From NCBI GenBank assembly GCA_017883345.1, contig JADGNT010000049.1, positions 1-13,058 on the forward strand: DNA of 13,058 bases, given 5' to 3'. A program made the position numbers and the translations under genes. The notes beneath the pieces are model-generated. The model did not search any database, was not told the origin of the DNA, and was given only the letters and a program-made list of their open reading frames with translations. Source of the stretch: Candidatus Solibacter sp. GTDB taxonomy: Bacteria > Acidobacteriota > Terriglobia > Bryobacterales > Bryobacteraceae. Positions 1 to 5,440 of the stretch are shown here, piece by piece; the stretch's first letter is position 1; every line of letters begins with the position of its first letter.

Positions 1-996
1 CGCGCCACCCCGCTCATGCATAGCGAGATGGGCATGCCTAATATTGTCACCCTCGATAGCCTGCGTCTCATGATGCCGGAATCCGCCATGTGGCCGCCCG
101 AGGGCCCCATCTGGGGCATGCACGACTTTACCAATGCGGGCGCGCAAAACGCCGCCAACTTTCGCGCGCGTATCGAAAAGAGCTACGGCCCCGCCTCCAA
201 TGTGGCCGATTGGCTGTGGCTCGCCCAATTCGAAAACTACCAGGACCACCGCGCCATGTTCGAGGCGCAGAGCAAGCTCCGCATGGGCCTGCTCATCTGG
301 ATGAGCCATTCCTGCTGGCCGTCGTTGGTCTGGCAGACTTACGACTATTACTTCGAGCCCACCGCCGCCTACTTCGGCGCCAGGAAGGGAGCCGAGCCCC
401 TGCACATTCAGTGGAACGCCGCCAACGACAACGTCGAAGTAGTCAACTACAGCGCCGGCGCGGCGCCCTCGCTCACCGCCCGCGCGCAGCTCCTCAATTC
501 CGATGGCGCCGTCAAATGGGAGAAGTCCGCCACTCTCGATAGTGCTGAAGACTCCATGGCCGCGCCCTTCAAGATGGAATACCCCGGCGGCCTTACGCCC
601 GTCCATTTCCTCCGCCTGGAACTCCGCCAGGGCCAGAAGCTGGTCTCCGAAAACTTCTACTGGCGCGGTGTCGAAGAAGAAAACTACCGCGCCCTGCGCG
701 CGCTCCCCAAGGCCAGGATCGACGTGTCTACCACCGCCGAGCGCTCTGGCGACCGCTGGTTCCTCTCCACCACGCTCGCCAACGCGTCCAAGGCCCCGGC
801 GCTCATGGTGCGTCTGAAAGCCGTGCGCGCCCAGACCGGAGACCGCATCCTCCCGGCGATCTACAGCGACGGCTACGTCCCCTTGATGCCCGGCGAGAAG
901 CGCCAGATCTCGACCGAGTTGCGCGACGCCGACACCCGCGGCGAGAAACCCCGCATCGTAGTGGAAGGCTTCAACGTCACCTACGCCGAAAAATGA
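1..996 (+). CDS. GH2 exo-beta-D-glucosaminidase-like protein, C-terminal part (5' truncated by window)
   Basis: The reading frame is open from base 1, so the true start lies upstream; the window holds about 331 C-terminal residues. The SEMG motif near residues 8-11 matches the GH2 strand that carries the catalytic nucleophile Glu. It is followed by an SLR..MPE, WPP and WGMHDF block and by WMSHSCWPSLVWQ, typical of exo-beta-D-glucosaminidase / beta-mannosidase-like GH2 barrels (CsxA type). The C-terminus (around ALMVRLKAV...SDGYVPLMPGEK) looks like the terminal Ig-like domain of exo-glucosaminidases, which normally reads SDNYF.L.PGE. Family role: removal of terminal beta-linked glucosamine or related sugars from oligosaccharides, usually outside the cytoplasm. 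The export signal, proton-donor Glu and sugar-binding N-terminal domains are not visible here. Beta-mannosidase is the main alternative; the specific substrate is inference. Confidence 0.82.
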   Translation, partial: RATPLMHSEMGMPNIVTLDSLRLMMPESAMWPPEGPIWGMHDFTNAGAQNAANFRARIEKSYGPASNVADWLWLAQFENYQDHRAMFEAQSKLRMGLLIWMSHSCWPSLVWQTYDYYFEPTAAYFGARKGAEPLHIQWNAANDNVEVVNYSAGAAPSLTARAQLLNSDGAVKWEKSATLDSAEDSMAAPFKMEYPGGLTPVHFLRLELRQGQKLVSENFYWRGVEEENYRALRALPKARIDVSTTAERSGDRWFLSTTLANASKAPALMVRLKAVRAQTGDRILPAIYSDGYVPLMPGEKRQISTELRDADTRGEKPRIVVEGFNVTYAEK

Positions 997-1122
997 GGTC
1001 TACGAACACCGCTTACCGACGTGCGCGGCTCACTACATTCGCGTTACCAAGCCACGACCGCCAGGGAGCGGTGAGATCCGTTAAGCGCTCGGCTCTTCGC
1101 CCGCGGCGAACTAGACTGGAAT

Positions 1123-2010
1123 ATGGAGAAACGAGCTGGTCCTGAACAAGCAGATACCGTCCGAACGTGCATGTTCTGCTCGGCCGTCCTGCGATCAGGA
1201 ACCCGATCGCTTGAACACGTGTTCCCCGACTGGATCTTGCGCCACTTTCGCATCGGTGACCACGTGATCTCACCACAAGCGTGGAAGGGCACCTCAGTGG
1301 TTTCTGCGGTTAGACGGCATCCGCTCGCCGCATTCCGACTTGGTGGAATCTGCGCTGGTTGCAACAACGGATGGATGTCCGCCCTCGAACAAAACGTCAA
1401 ACCTTCCCTGCTCGCGCTTAGCAAAGGTGAACGCCACCTATCGGATCTCACCCACCTGGAGCAGCGCACTTTGTCCCGTTGGGCTGCGAAGACAGCGCTC
1501 GTTTTACATGCCGCGACCTACTCCGACCAAGTGATTCCCAGGCCGCTCTACCCGCTGCTCAGAAGTCAGCCCAAGCAACTCCCGACAGGCTTAGCGGTAC
1601 TCGCGATCCAAACCCCGGATCTAGCGGACGACCTCCTGGCCGTGACGGCGATTCAAAGCGACAGATTCTTAATCTTTAGCCGACCCGGAACGGCCTCGGA
1701 TCCTGTGCGATGGAAGATCTCATTGCGCGTCGGTATCCTGCAACTGCTGGTGTCCTACTGTTCCGATGCGGCCTGGACACCTGTGGGATGGCGGGATGTG
1801 CACAAAGCATTGTGGCCGACACAGATGACGCTCTTCTATGCGGCCGGTCTGCGTCGGGATCTTGTAACGACACGAAAAGAATCTGGAACAGTACTCTTCC
1901 ACATTTCTCTCGGAATTGCGGCGGGTCTGGTGCAAGCAGAAATTGAGCTGCTGCCCCGCCCACCGCTGGAACAGGAGCTTGAGCGCTTCTTCACCTCTCC
2001 TCGCAAGTAG
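1123..2010 (+). CDS. HNH-like endonuclease domain protein (hypothetical)
   Basis: A 295-residue protein. The N-terminal 90 residues carry C16-x2-C19, then SLEHVFPDW with E31-H32, then C77-x2-C80 followed directly by NNGWMS. This Cys-pair / (S)xEH / Cys-pair-Asn arrangement matches treble-clef HNH endonuclease domains (the REHxxP...CNNGWM type), with His as likely general base and four Cys as structural zinc ligands. The remaining 200 residues are not recognised; they contain hydrophobic stretches around residues 160-175 and 205-220 but no clear membrane span or signal peptide. The ATG at 1123 has only a weak TGGA ribosome binding site four bases or fewer upstream. Base composition looks less GC-rich than the flanking glycosidase genes, consistent with acquired DNA. 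It could be a mobile-element or defence nuclease, or a diverged family with no nuclease activity; no partner gene identifies its job. Confidence 0.6.
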   Translation: MEKRAGPEQADTVRTCMFCSAVLRSGTRSLEHVFPDWILRHFRIGDHVISPQAWKGTSVVSAVRRHPLAAFRLGGICAGCNNGWMSALEQNVKPSLLALSKGERHLSDLTHLEQRTLSRWAAKTALVLHAATYSDQVIPRPLYPLLRSQPKQLPTGLAVLAIQTPDLADDLLAVTAIQSDRFLIFSRPGTASDPVRWKISLRVGILQLLVSYCSDAAWTPVGWRDVHKALWPTQMTLFYAAGLRRDLVTTRKESGTVLFHISLGIAAGLVQAEIELLPRPPLEQELERFFTSPRK

Positions 2011-2144
2011 CCGATATGGTGTCTCGCATGACGATACTTGAGAGAGCCCCCAGGCAGGGTGCCGAATTGGAAGGTGCCTCGTGTTCCTCCCGGATCACGG
2101 CACACTCCGAAACTGCCACACCGATTTCGCCCACCAACTGGCAG

Positions 2145-2163
2145 GCGGCTGCACCGCAGCCGC
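2145..2163. repeat. Perfect hairpin upstream of the toxin-antitoxin pair
   Basis: GCGGCTGC and GCAGCCGC are perfect 8-bp inverted arms around a 3-base loop (ACC). The hairpin lies 35 bp before the antitoxin ATG and 135 bp after the HNH gene stop. There is no T-run after it, so a factor-independent terminator is weakly supported. An autoregulatory operator of the antitoxin/toxin complex is an alternative, since such systems usually repress themselves at palindromes near the promoter. Confidence 0.4.
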
Positions 2164-2197
2164 GATAGATCCGGTAACATGAAGGCGTGGGAATCGG

Positions 2198-2389
2198 ATG
2201 AGCAAAAAGGAAATCATCGCTCGGGAATTGGAAAGCGTGCCGGAAAAGGACCTCGATGCTCTACTCGGTTTCATCCATTCCCTCAAGTGGGGAAATGCCG
2301 ACGCCGCCGCGCCGGCTCTGCTGGCTGAATCCTCCCTGAGGAAGGACTGGCTCTCGCCCGAGGAGGAGGCAGCCTGGGCCGATTTGTAA
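2198..2389 (+). CDS. DUF2281-like antitoxin of a MazF/PemK-type pair
   Basis: A 63-residue acidic protein. It starts with a short helical segment (KEIIARELESVPEKDLDALL, residues 4-23) and ends in a segment with the pattern ALLAESSLRKDWLSPEEE..WADL, which recurs at the C-terminus of small antitoxins encoded just before MazF/PemK-type toxins. The C-terminal half would bind and block the toxin; the N-terminal half would dimerise and possibly bind the operator. The ATG at 2198 has a modest purine-rich GTGGGAA upstream. Its last codons contain the AGGAGGAGG sequence that serves as ribosome binding site for the overlapping toxin gene, so the two are translationally coupled. The assignment rests on context and the C-terminal pattern; the sequence alone is short and weakly diagnostic. 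Confidence 0.75.
   Translation: MSKKEIIARELESVPEKDLDALLGFIHSLKWGNADAAAPALLAESSLRKDWLSPEEEAAWADL
2361..2369 (+). promoter_or_regulatory. Strong internal ribosome binding site deciding the toxin start
   Basis: AGGAGGAGG lies inside the antitoxin coding region, four bases before the CTG at 2374. It is the strongest Shine-Dalgarno match in this gene pair and supports initiation at that CTG, because the toxin frame has no ATG, GTG or TTG nearby. Confidence 0.6.
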
Positions 2390-2709
2390 GAGGGGACGTC
2401 GTAGTCCTGCATTTTCCATTCTCCGACCTGTCCCAGACGAAGCGGCGTCCCGCACTGGTTCTTGCGGCCCTGAGCGGCGACGACATCATACTTTGCCAGA
2501 TTACCAGCCAAGCCAAATCCGACGAATACTCCGTCGTGCTTGACGCGGCCGATTTCGAGTCTGGTGGTCTCAATCGGCCGAGTCGCATCCGGCCCAATCG
2601 GCTGTTCACCGCCGACTCCCGAATCGCACTCTACGCCACAGGCCGGGTTCGCGATGGCAAGTGGAAAGAGGCCGCGAACGCCGTCATCGCGATCCTGAAC
2701 CAGTCGTAG
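2374..2709 (+). CDS. MazF/PemK-type endoribonuclease toxin, probable CTG start
   Basis: The toxin frame reads LGRFVRGDVVVLHFPFSDLS, then QTKRRPALVLAA, DDIILCQITSQ, and ends with ALYATGRVRDGKWKEAANAV before TAG at 2707. The RGDVV, PFSDL, KRRPALV and QITSQ blocks are the signature of the MazF/PemK (CcdB-fold) toxin family, sequence-specific mRNA interferases inactivated by a co-encoded antitoxin. From CTG 2374 the protein is 111 residues, a normal size for the family. No ATG, GTG or TTG exists in frame upstream of the RGDVV motif within the antitoxin tail, so ORF finders that require those starts miss the gene. CTG 2374 sits four bases after AGGAGGAGG and overlaps the antitoxin by 16 bases. The family call is firm; the exact start is inferred. 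Confidence 0.85.
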   Translation: MGRFVRGDVVVLHFPFSDLSQTKRRPALVLAALSGDDIILCQITSQAKSDEYSVVLDAADFESGGLNRPSRIRPNRLFTADSRIALYATGRVRDGKWKEAANAVIAILNQS

Positions 2710-2726
2710 CGCAGGATATGATCGGC

Positions 2727-2749
2727 GCGACCTGTTCTGGCAGGTTCGC
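2727..2749 (+). terminator. Possible terminator hairpin after the toxin gene
   Basis: GCGACCTG at 2727-2734 can pair with CAGGT(T)CGC at 2741-2749 with one bulged T and a 6-base loop, 17 bp after the toxin stop. No T-run follows, so it may only stall or stabilise the 3' end of the mRNA. Confidence 0.35.
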
Positions 2750-2791
2750 CTAGCGGCCGGCGCAGGCCCATCTTGGCGGCCGGATTGGACA

Positions 2792-2804
2792 TCACAATTT
2801 GTGA
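2792..2804. promoter_or_regulatory. TCACAA-T-TTGTGA palindrome
   Basis: Six-base perfect arms with a single central base. The sequence is the everted form of a CRP-like half-site arrangement (TCACA...TGTGA), so a CRP-type operator is not supported. A dimeric regulator site is possible given its place in the non-coding region before the 3054 gene. Confidence 0.3.
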
Positions 2805-2942
2805 CCTCCAGTTTTCCGCCGCTCTCTCGTGGCGCTGACCGGTCAACCGTCACACCATCTCCATATTTCTTTTTCCCATTGATTGAGTCGCTTGCGGCGC
2901 TACGGGGCCGGGACGCGCGGGTGCGTGTGCCAGAGTCGAAGT

Positions 2943-2995
2943 AGGGATGTGGCGCGCAAACCGTAGCACCGTTACGGTTGCGCTTCCACATCCCT
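2943..2995. repeat. 53-bp imperfect inverted repeat enclosing operator copy 1
   Basis: Outer arms AGGGATGTGG (2943-2952) and CCACATCCCT (2986-2995) are perfect 10-bp complements. Inner arms GCGCAAACCGTA (2954-2965) and TACGGTTGCGC (2973-2983) pair with one bulged A. The result is a nearly continuous stem followed by TTTTGTTTT, so a transcript crossing it would form a long hairpin and then a U-rich tail. It could be a terminator, an attenuator in the leader of the 3054 gene, a nested DNA operator, or a remnant end of a mobile element. No terminal direct repeats or transposase support the last option. Confidence 0.65.
2959..2979. promoter_or_regulatory. Dyad operator copy 1
   Basis: AACCGTAGC - ACC - GTTACGGTT. 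It differs from copy 2 at one base in the left arm (G for A at 2966). The arms are 9 bp with a 3-bp spacer. Its centre is at 2969, 62 bp from the centre of copy 2, about six helical turns, so bound proteins would face the same side of the DNA. Confidence 0.6.
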
Positions 2996-3019
2996 TTTGT
3001 TTTCAAGAGAGGAAAAACA

Positions 3020-3042
3020 AAACCGTAACACCGTTACGGTTT
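3020..3042. promoter_or_regulatory. Dyad operator copy 2, abutting the ribosome binding site
   Basis: Perfect 10-bp arms AAACCGTAAC and GTTACGGTTT around ACC. The dyad ends one base before the GGAGAAG ribosome binding site (3044-3050) of the 3054 gene, an ideal place for autorepression either on DNA or as an mRNA hairpin that hides the ribosome binding site. The identical core in copy 1 makes chance unlikely. Confidence 0.62.
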
Positions 3043-3053
3043 CGGAGAAGCTC

Positions 3054-3674
3054 ATGAGTCAAGAGAAGGATAGCCAGAACAGCCAAAACAAAGAAGCCCT
3101 GATGAACCTGGGCGCCTGGTTGGGGCGCCATCAGGCCTTCGGTCTGATCGCCAACCGCTGCTCGGCTGCCGACGCCGAGTGCCTGAAAGCCATTCGCGAT
3201 GGCGGCGAGTACAAGCAGCTCGGGCTCACCTGGGAGCAGTTCTGCGGGAAGCATGCCGGCGTCAGCCGGGTTTACGCCGACCGGCAGATTCATTGCCTGG
3301 AGGAGTTCGGCGGGAATTACTTCCGCTTCGCCGACGTGATGCCAATCTCGCAGGCGACCTACCGGCTGATCGCCGGGGCGGTCTCGGACCAAGGCCTCGA
3401 GTGCAATGGCGAACGCATCCCGCTGGTCCGCGAGAACCGCGGCAAGGTCGCCGCCGCCATCGAGGCGATGCGCGCCAAGCCTCAGACCAAGACCGGCGCC
3501 GGCGCGGAAATGGGTTCGTTTCGCAAACGGCTGGATGTGCTGCTCGCCGAGGCGCACGGCATCGCCAATCACGCCGGCCGCCGGCTGGAACTGATCGGCG
3601 TGCTCGAAGAGGGCGGCGAGAGCCTGCATCGGCTCGCCCTCGCGCTGCGTGAGAAAACGCTGGTGTTGCGGTAG
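3054..3674 (+). CDS. Putative DNA-binding protein with internal HTH-like region (unknown function)
   Basis: 206 residues from ATG 3054, chosen because GGAGAAG (3044-3050) lies three bases upstream; a longer frame opening at a TTG at 2997 would run through operator copy 2 and has a poor site. Residues 1-15 are polar (Ser/Gln/Asn/Lys). Residues 18-50 are helical and Ala-rich. Residues 55-86 (YKQLGLTWEQFCGKHAGVSR, then ADRQIHCLEEFG) have the helix - Gly turn - helix look of a helix-turn-helix, with VSR..A.RQI as the candidate recognition helix. The C-terminal half (residues 130-205) is rich in Ala, Leu, Arg and Glu and probably forms a long helix or coiled coil for oligomerisation. I do not recognise a named family with certainty. 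The twin dyads directly upstream suggest a site-specific, self-regulating DNA-binding protein; that link is inference. Confidence 0.7.
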   Translation: MSQEKDSQNSQNKEALMNLGAWLGRHQAFGLIANRCSAADAECLKAIRDGGEYKQLGLTWEQFCGKHAGVSRVYADRQIHCLEEFGGNYFRFADVMPISQATYRLIAGAVSDQGLECNGERIPLVRENRGKVAAAIEAMRAKPQTKTGAGAEMGSFRKRLDVLLAEAHGIANHAGRRLELIGVLEEGGESLHRLALALREKTLVLR

Positions 3675-3694
3675 GACAGGCCTCCTGGCCTGTC
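3675..3694. terminator. Bidirectional hairpin between convergent genes
   Basis: GACAGGCC - TCCT - GGCCTGTC is a perfect 8-bp stem with a 4-base loop, starting at the base after the 3054 gene stop and 63 bp beyond the stop of the converging propeller gene. There is no T-run on the plus strand. It could terminate both genes or be a dispersed intergenic palindrome. Confidence 0.5.
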
Positions 3695-3696
3695 TA

Positions 3697-3721
3697 GCGC
3701 GCGGAGCGCGCCTTCGGCGCG
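3697..3721. repeat. Overlapping GCGC-rich palindromes
   Basis: GCGCGC-GGA-GCGCGC (3697-3711) and CGCGCC-TTC-GGCGCG (3707-3721) share bases and so form mutually exclusive hairpins. With the hairpin at 3675-3694 they form a compact palindromic cluster like REP-type intergenic elements. Only one copy of this cluster is visible in the window. Confidence 0.45.
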
Positions 3722-3756
3722 TGGGCAGGCGGACCCAGAGGGTATCCCGGCCTACC

Positions 3757-5238
3757 CTACGGTACGAGCTGAAAGCTGACAAACGCCAGCCTCCGCCCAT
3801 CGGGCGACCACGAGGGCACGTTGATCGTCCCCTGCCCGCCGAACAGCTTCGTCAATACTGTGATCCTCTTGTTCGCCAGAGTCATGATGCGCAGCATCAC
3901 ATCTTTGTTTTCGGGATGCCCGCTCACCCCTTTTTCATAGGTGAGAAACACCACTCGCTGGCCGTCCGGCGAGACGTGCGGGAACCAGTTGTTGTACCCA
4001 TCGTCGGGAGTCACCTGCTCCTGCTCGCTGCCGTCCGGCTTCATCCTCCAGATCTGCATCAGCCCGCTGCGAATCGAGTTGAAGTAGATGTACTGGGCGT
4101 CCGGCGAATACTCCGGCCCGTCGTCCAGCCCCTCCGCCGTGGTCAGCCGCGTCTCTTCGCCGCCGGCCGCCGGAATCGTGTAGACGTCGAAGTTGCCATT
4201 GCGTTCTCCGCAGAAGGCCAGCGTCTTCCCGTCCGGCGACCACCCATGAAAATACGAAGGCGACTTCTGGGTCACCCTGCGCGCGGTCCCGCCGCCAATC
4301 GGCGCCACATAAATCAGCGACTGGCGCGGCTCCTGCGATTGATCGCTGATGGCGATCATGGTCCCGTCCGGCGAGATGGCGTGATCGTTGTTCAGCCGCG
4401 TGGCGATTCCCGTGTCGATCGTCTCCACCTTCCCGCCATCCACCGGTATGCGATGCAACCGCCCGTCCCCGTTGAACACCAGCATGTTGTCTTTGGTCCA
4501 GTTGGGCGCTTCGAACCGGCCGGGCGCCACGTACGTCACCCGCCGGTCGGTCGATGCCACCGTGATGGTTTCCAGCGTGCTGTACAGCTTCGGCTGCCCC
4601 GAGGCCGCCGGCGCGGGCACCACCTCCACGTTGCGGAAGATCGCCGTTTCAGTGGCATCCTTGTTGTGGGCGCTGACCCCGATCCCCACGTAAAACGGAT
4701 CCGTCAGCGCCACCTTCATCGATCCGCCGGCCAGGTGCAGTTCCTCGCCTTCCCCGGCTACCGACACATAAAAGGTATCTCCTACCCGGGTAAGCCTCAC
4801 CCGCTTCGGCCCCGACACGTTGGATTGAACCTCGTGCGTCGCCGCGCCCTTGGCTTCGCGGGATTGCAGCGAGGTCAGCCCAACGCCGTGCACCGCCACA
4901 TCGGCGTACGCCGCGTCCGCGTCCAGGCTCTGCCGCGCCATCAACACCGCCTTCTTGTGCGGATCGCCGGTCGTCGTCGGGAACGCGACCTCCGCCGTCA
5001 TCGACCCGTCACCCGACACTTTGACCCAGACAAAATGAAACGCGTCGGCTGTCCCCCAGATGTTCTCGCCACTTGCCGTGATGCGGTACGTTTTCTGGGC
5101 CGCGTCATAATCCACCGACCCTGGGTGCAGCACGGCGCCGACATCCCCGTGCCCTTCAAAGATTCCCGTTTGGGCGATCATCGCCGGCGATCCCATGATG
5201 GCCGCCAACATCATCCGGCCCACGCATCTGATTCGCAT
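3757..5238 (-). CDS. Exported TolB-type beta-propeller (PD40/WD40-like) protein with N-terminal lectin-like domain
   Basis: 493 residues from ATG 5238, chosen over a TTG two codons upstream because GGGAGGA lies eight bases before this ATG. Residues 1-23 form a Sec-type signal peptide (Arg-rich start, hydrophobic core, cut near MIAQ). Residues 26-208 resemble a concanavalin-like/DUF1349 beta-sandwich: [19 protein letters not shown], then a segment ending [11 protein letters not shown]. Residues 235-493 carry PD40 propeller repeats: [10 protein letters not shown] (288), [10 protein letters not shown] (333), [10 protein letters not shown] (377), [10 protein letters not shown] (422) and [10 protein letters not shown] (477). 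TolB-like propellers bind proteins or glycans and are not enzymes as such. It is encoded downstream of the MBL and LarA-like genes on the same strand but with a 202-bp gap containing its own promoter. Expected location is the periplasm or cell surface; the ligand is unknown. Confidence 0.88.
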   Translation of the reverse strand: MRIRCVGRMMLAAIMGSPAMIAQTGIFEGHGDVGAVLHPGSVDYDAAQKTYRITASGENIWGTADAFHFVWVKVSGDGSMTAEVAFPTTTGDPHKKAVLMARQSLDADAAYADVAVHGVGLTSLQSREAKGAATHEVQSNVSGPKRVRLTRVGDTFYVSVAGEGEELHLAGGSMKVALTDPFYVGIGVSAHNKDATETAIFRNVEVVPAPAASGQPKLYSTLETITVASTDRRVTYVAPGRFEAPNWTKDNMLVFNGDGRLHRIPVDGGKVETIDTGIATRLNNDHAISPDGTMIAISDQSQEPRQSLIYVAPIGGGTARRVTQKSPSYFHGWSPDGKTLAFCGERNGNFDVYTIPAAGGEETRLTTAEGLDDGPEYSPDAQYIYFNSIRSGLMQIWRMKPDGSEQEQVTPDDGYNNWFPHVSPDGQRVVFLTYEKGVSGHPENKDVMLRIMTLANKRITVLTKLFGGQGTINVPSWSPDGRRLAFVSFQLVP

Positions 5239-5278
5239 TCTCAAATCCTCCCGCTCAAAATTGACTGGTTCGGCACCG

Positions 5279-5287
5279 ACTATATCA
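5279..5287 (-). promoter_or_regulatory. Extended -10 promoter of the propeller gene
   Basis: The minus strand reads TGATATAGT, an extended -10 (TGn + TATAGT), ending 40 bases before the ATG at 5238. This would give a 5' leader of roughly 34 bases that contains the GGGAGGA ribosome binding site. No good -35 box is present; a tandem 10-bp repeat occupies that position instead. Confidence 0.5.
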
Positions 5288-5303
5288 CGCCTCCCATTTC
5301 ACC

Positions 5304-5326
5304 ATTGGGGTGAATTGGGGTGTATT
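5304..5326. repeat. Tandem 10-bp direct repeat at the -35 position
   Basis: On the plus strand ATTGGGGTGA (5304-5313) is followed directly by ATTGGGGTGT (5314-5323) and ATT. The repeat covers the region 17-40 bases upstream of the -10 box of the propeller gene. A one-helical-turn direct repeat in place of a -35 box is the geometry of an activator site, for example for response-regulator-type activators; which regulator is unknown. Confidence 0.5.
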
Positions 5327-5440
5327 ACCGTGTAGGATCGGCGGCAATCGGTAAGCTGACCGGCCCGCAAGCCGCCGAGGCCCGAAACGTCAGGTGCGCA
5401 GAGGCGGCAGGGAATATCGGCGCCGGCGCGGACGCAACGT

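Larger units (their letters stand above)
2710..3053. other. 344-bp non-coding region with palindromes and operators
   Basis: No supported gene lies here; long minus-strand frames across it are shadow frames that also run through the toxin gene. It contains the post-toxin hairpin (2727-2749), a small everted palindrome (2792-2804), an imperfect half-site ACCGTCACACC at 2846-2856 that resembles the left half of the downstream operators, a C/T-rich stretch (2857-2879), the 53-bp inverted repeat (2943-2995) and two 21-bp dyads at 2959-2979 and 3021-3041. The promoter of the 3054 gene must be in this stretch, but I could not pick convincing -35 and -10 boxes. Confidence 0.6.

Noticed and set aside
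2792..2804. CRP binding site
   Set aside because: The half-sites are everted (TCACA-N3-TGTGA) instead of TGTGA-N6-TCACA, so the match to a CRP operator fails.
2095..3006. 303-residue minus-strand open frame across the toxin-antitoxin region
   Set aside because: It crosses antitoxin, toxin and operator region with no motif. The plus-strand pair has strong family signatures, so this is a shadow frame.
2943..3042. CRISPR-like or iteron array
   Set aside because: Only two full dyads with unequal surroundings and no spacer pattern, so a CRISPR array is excluded. An iteron origin would need more copies and a replication gene.
3649..5313. 554-residue plus-strand open frame antisense to the propeller gene
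   Set aside because: Its translation is rich in Arg, His and Pro with no family motif, typical of the complement of a high-GC gene. The minus strand has a signal peptide, PD40 repeats, ribosome binding site and promoter.
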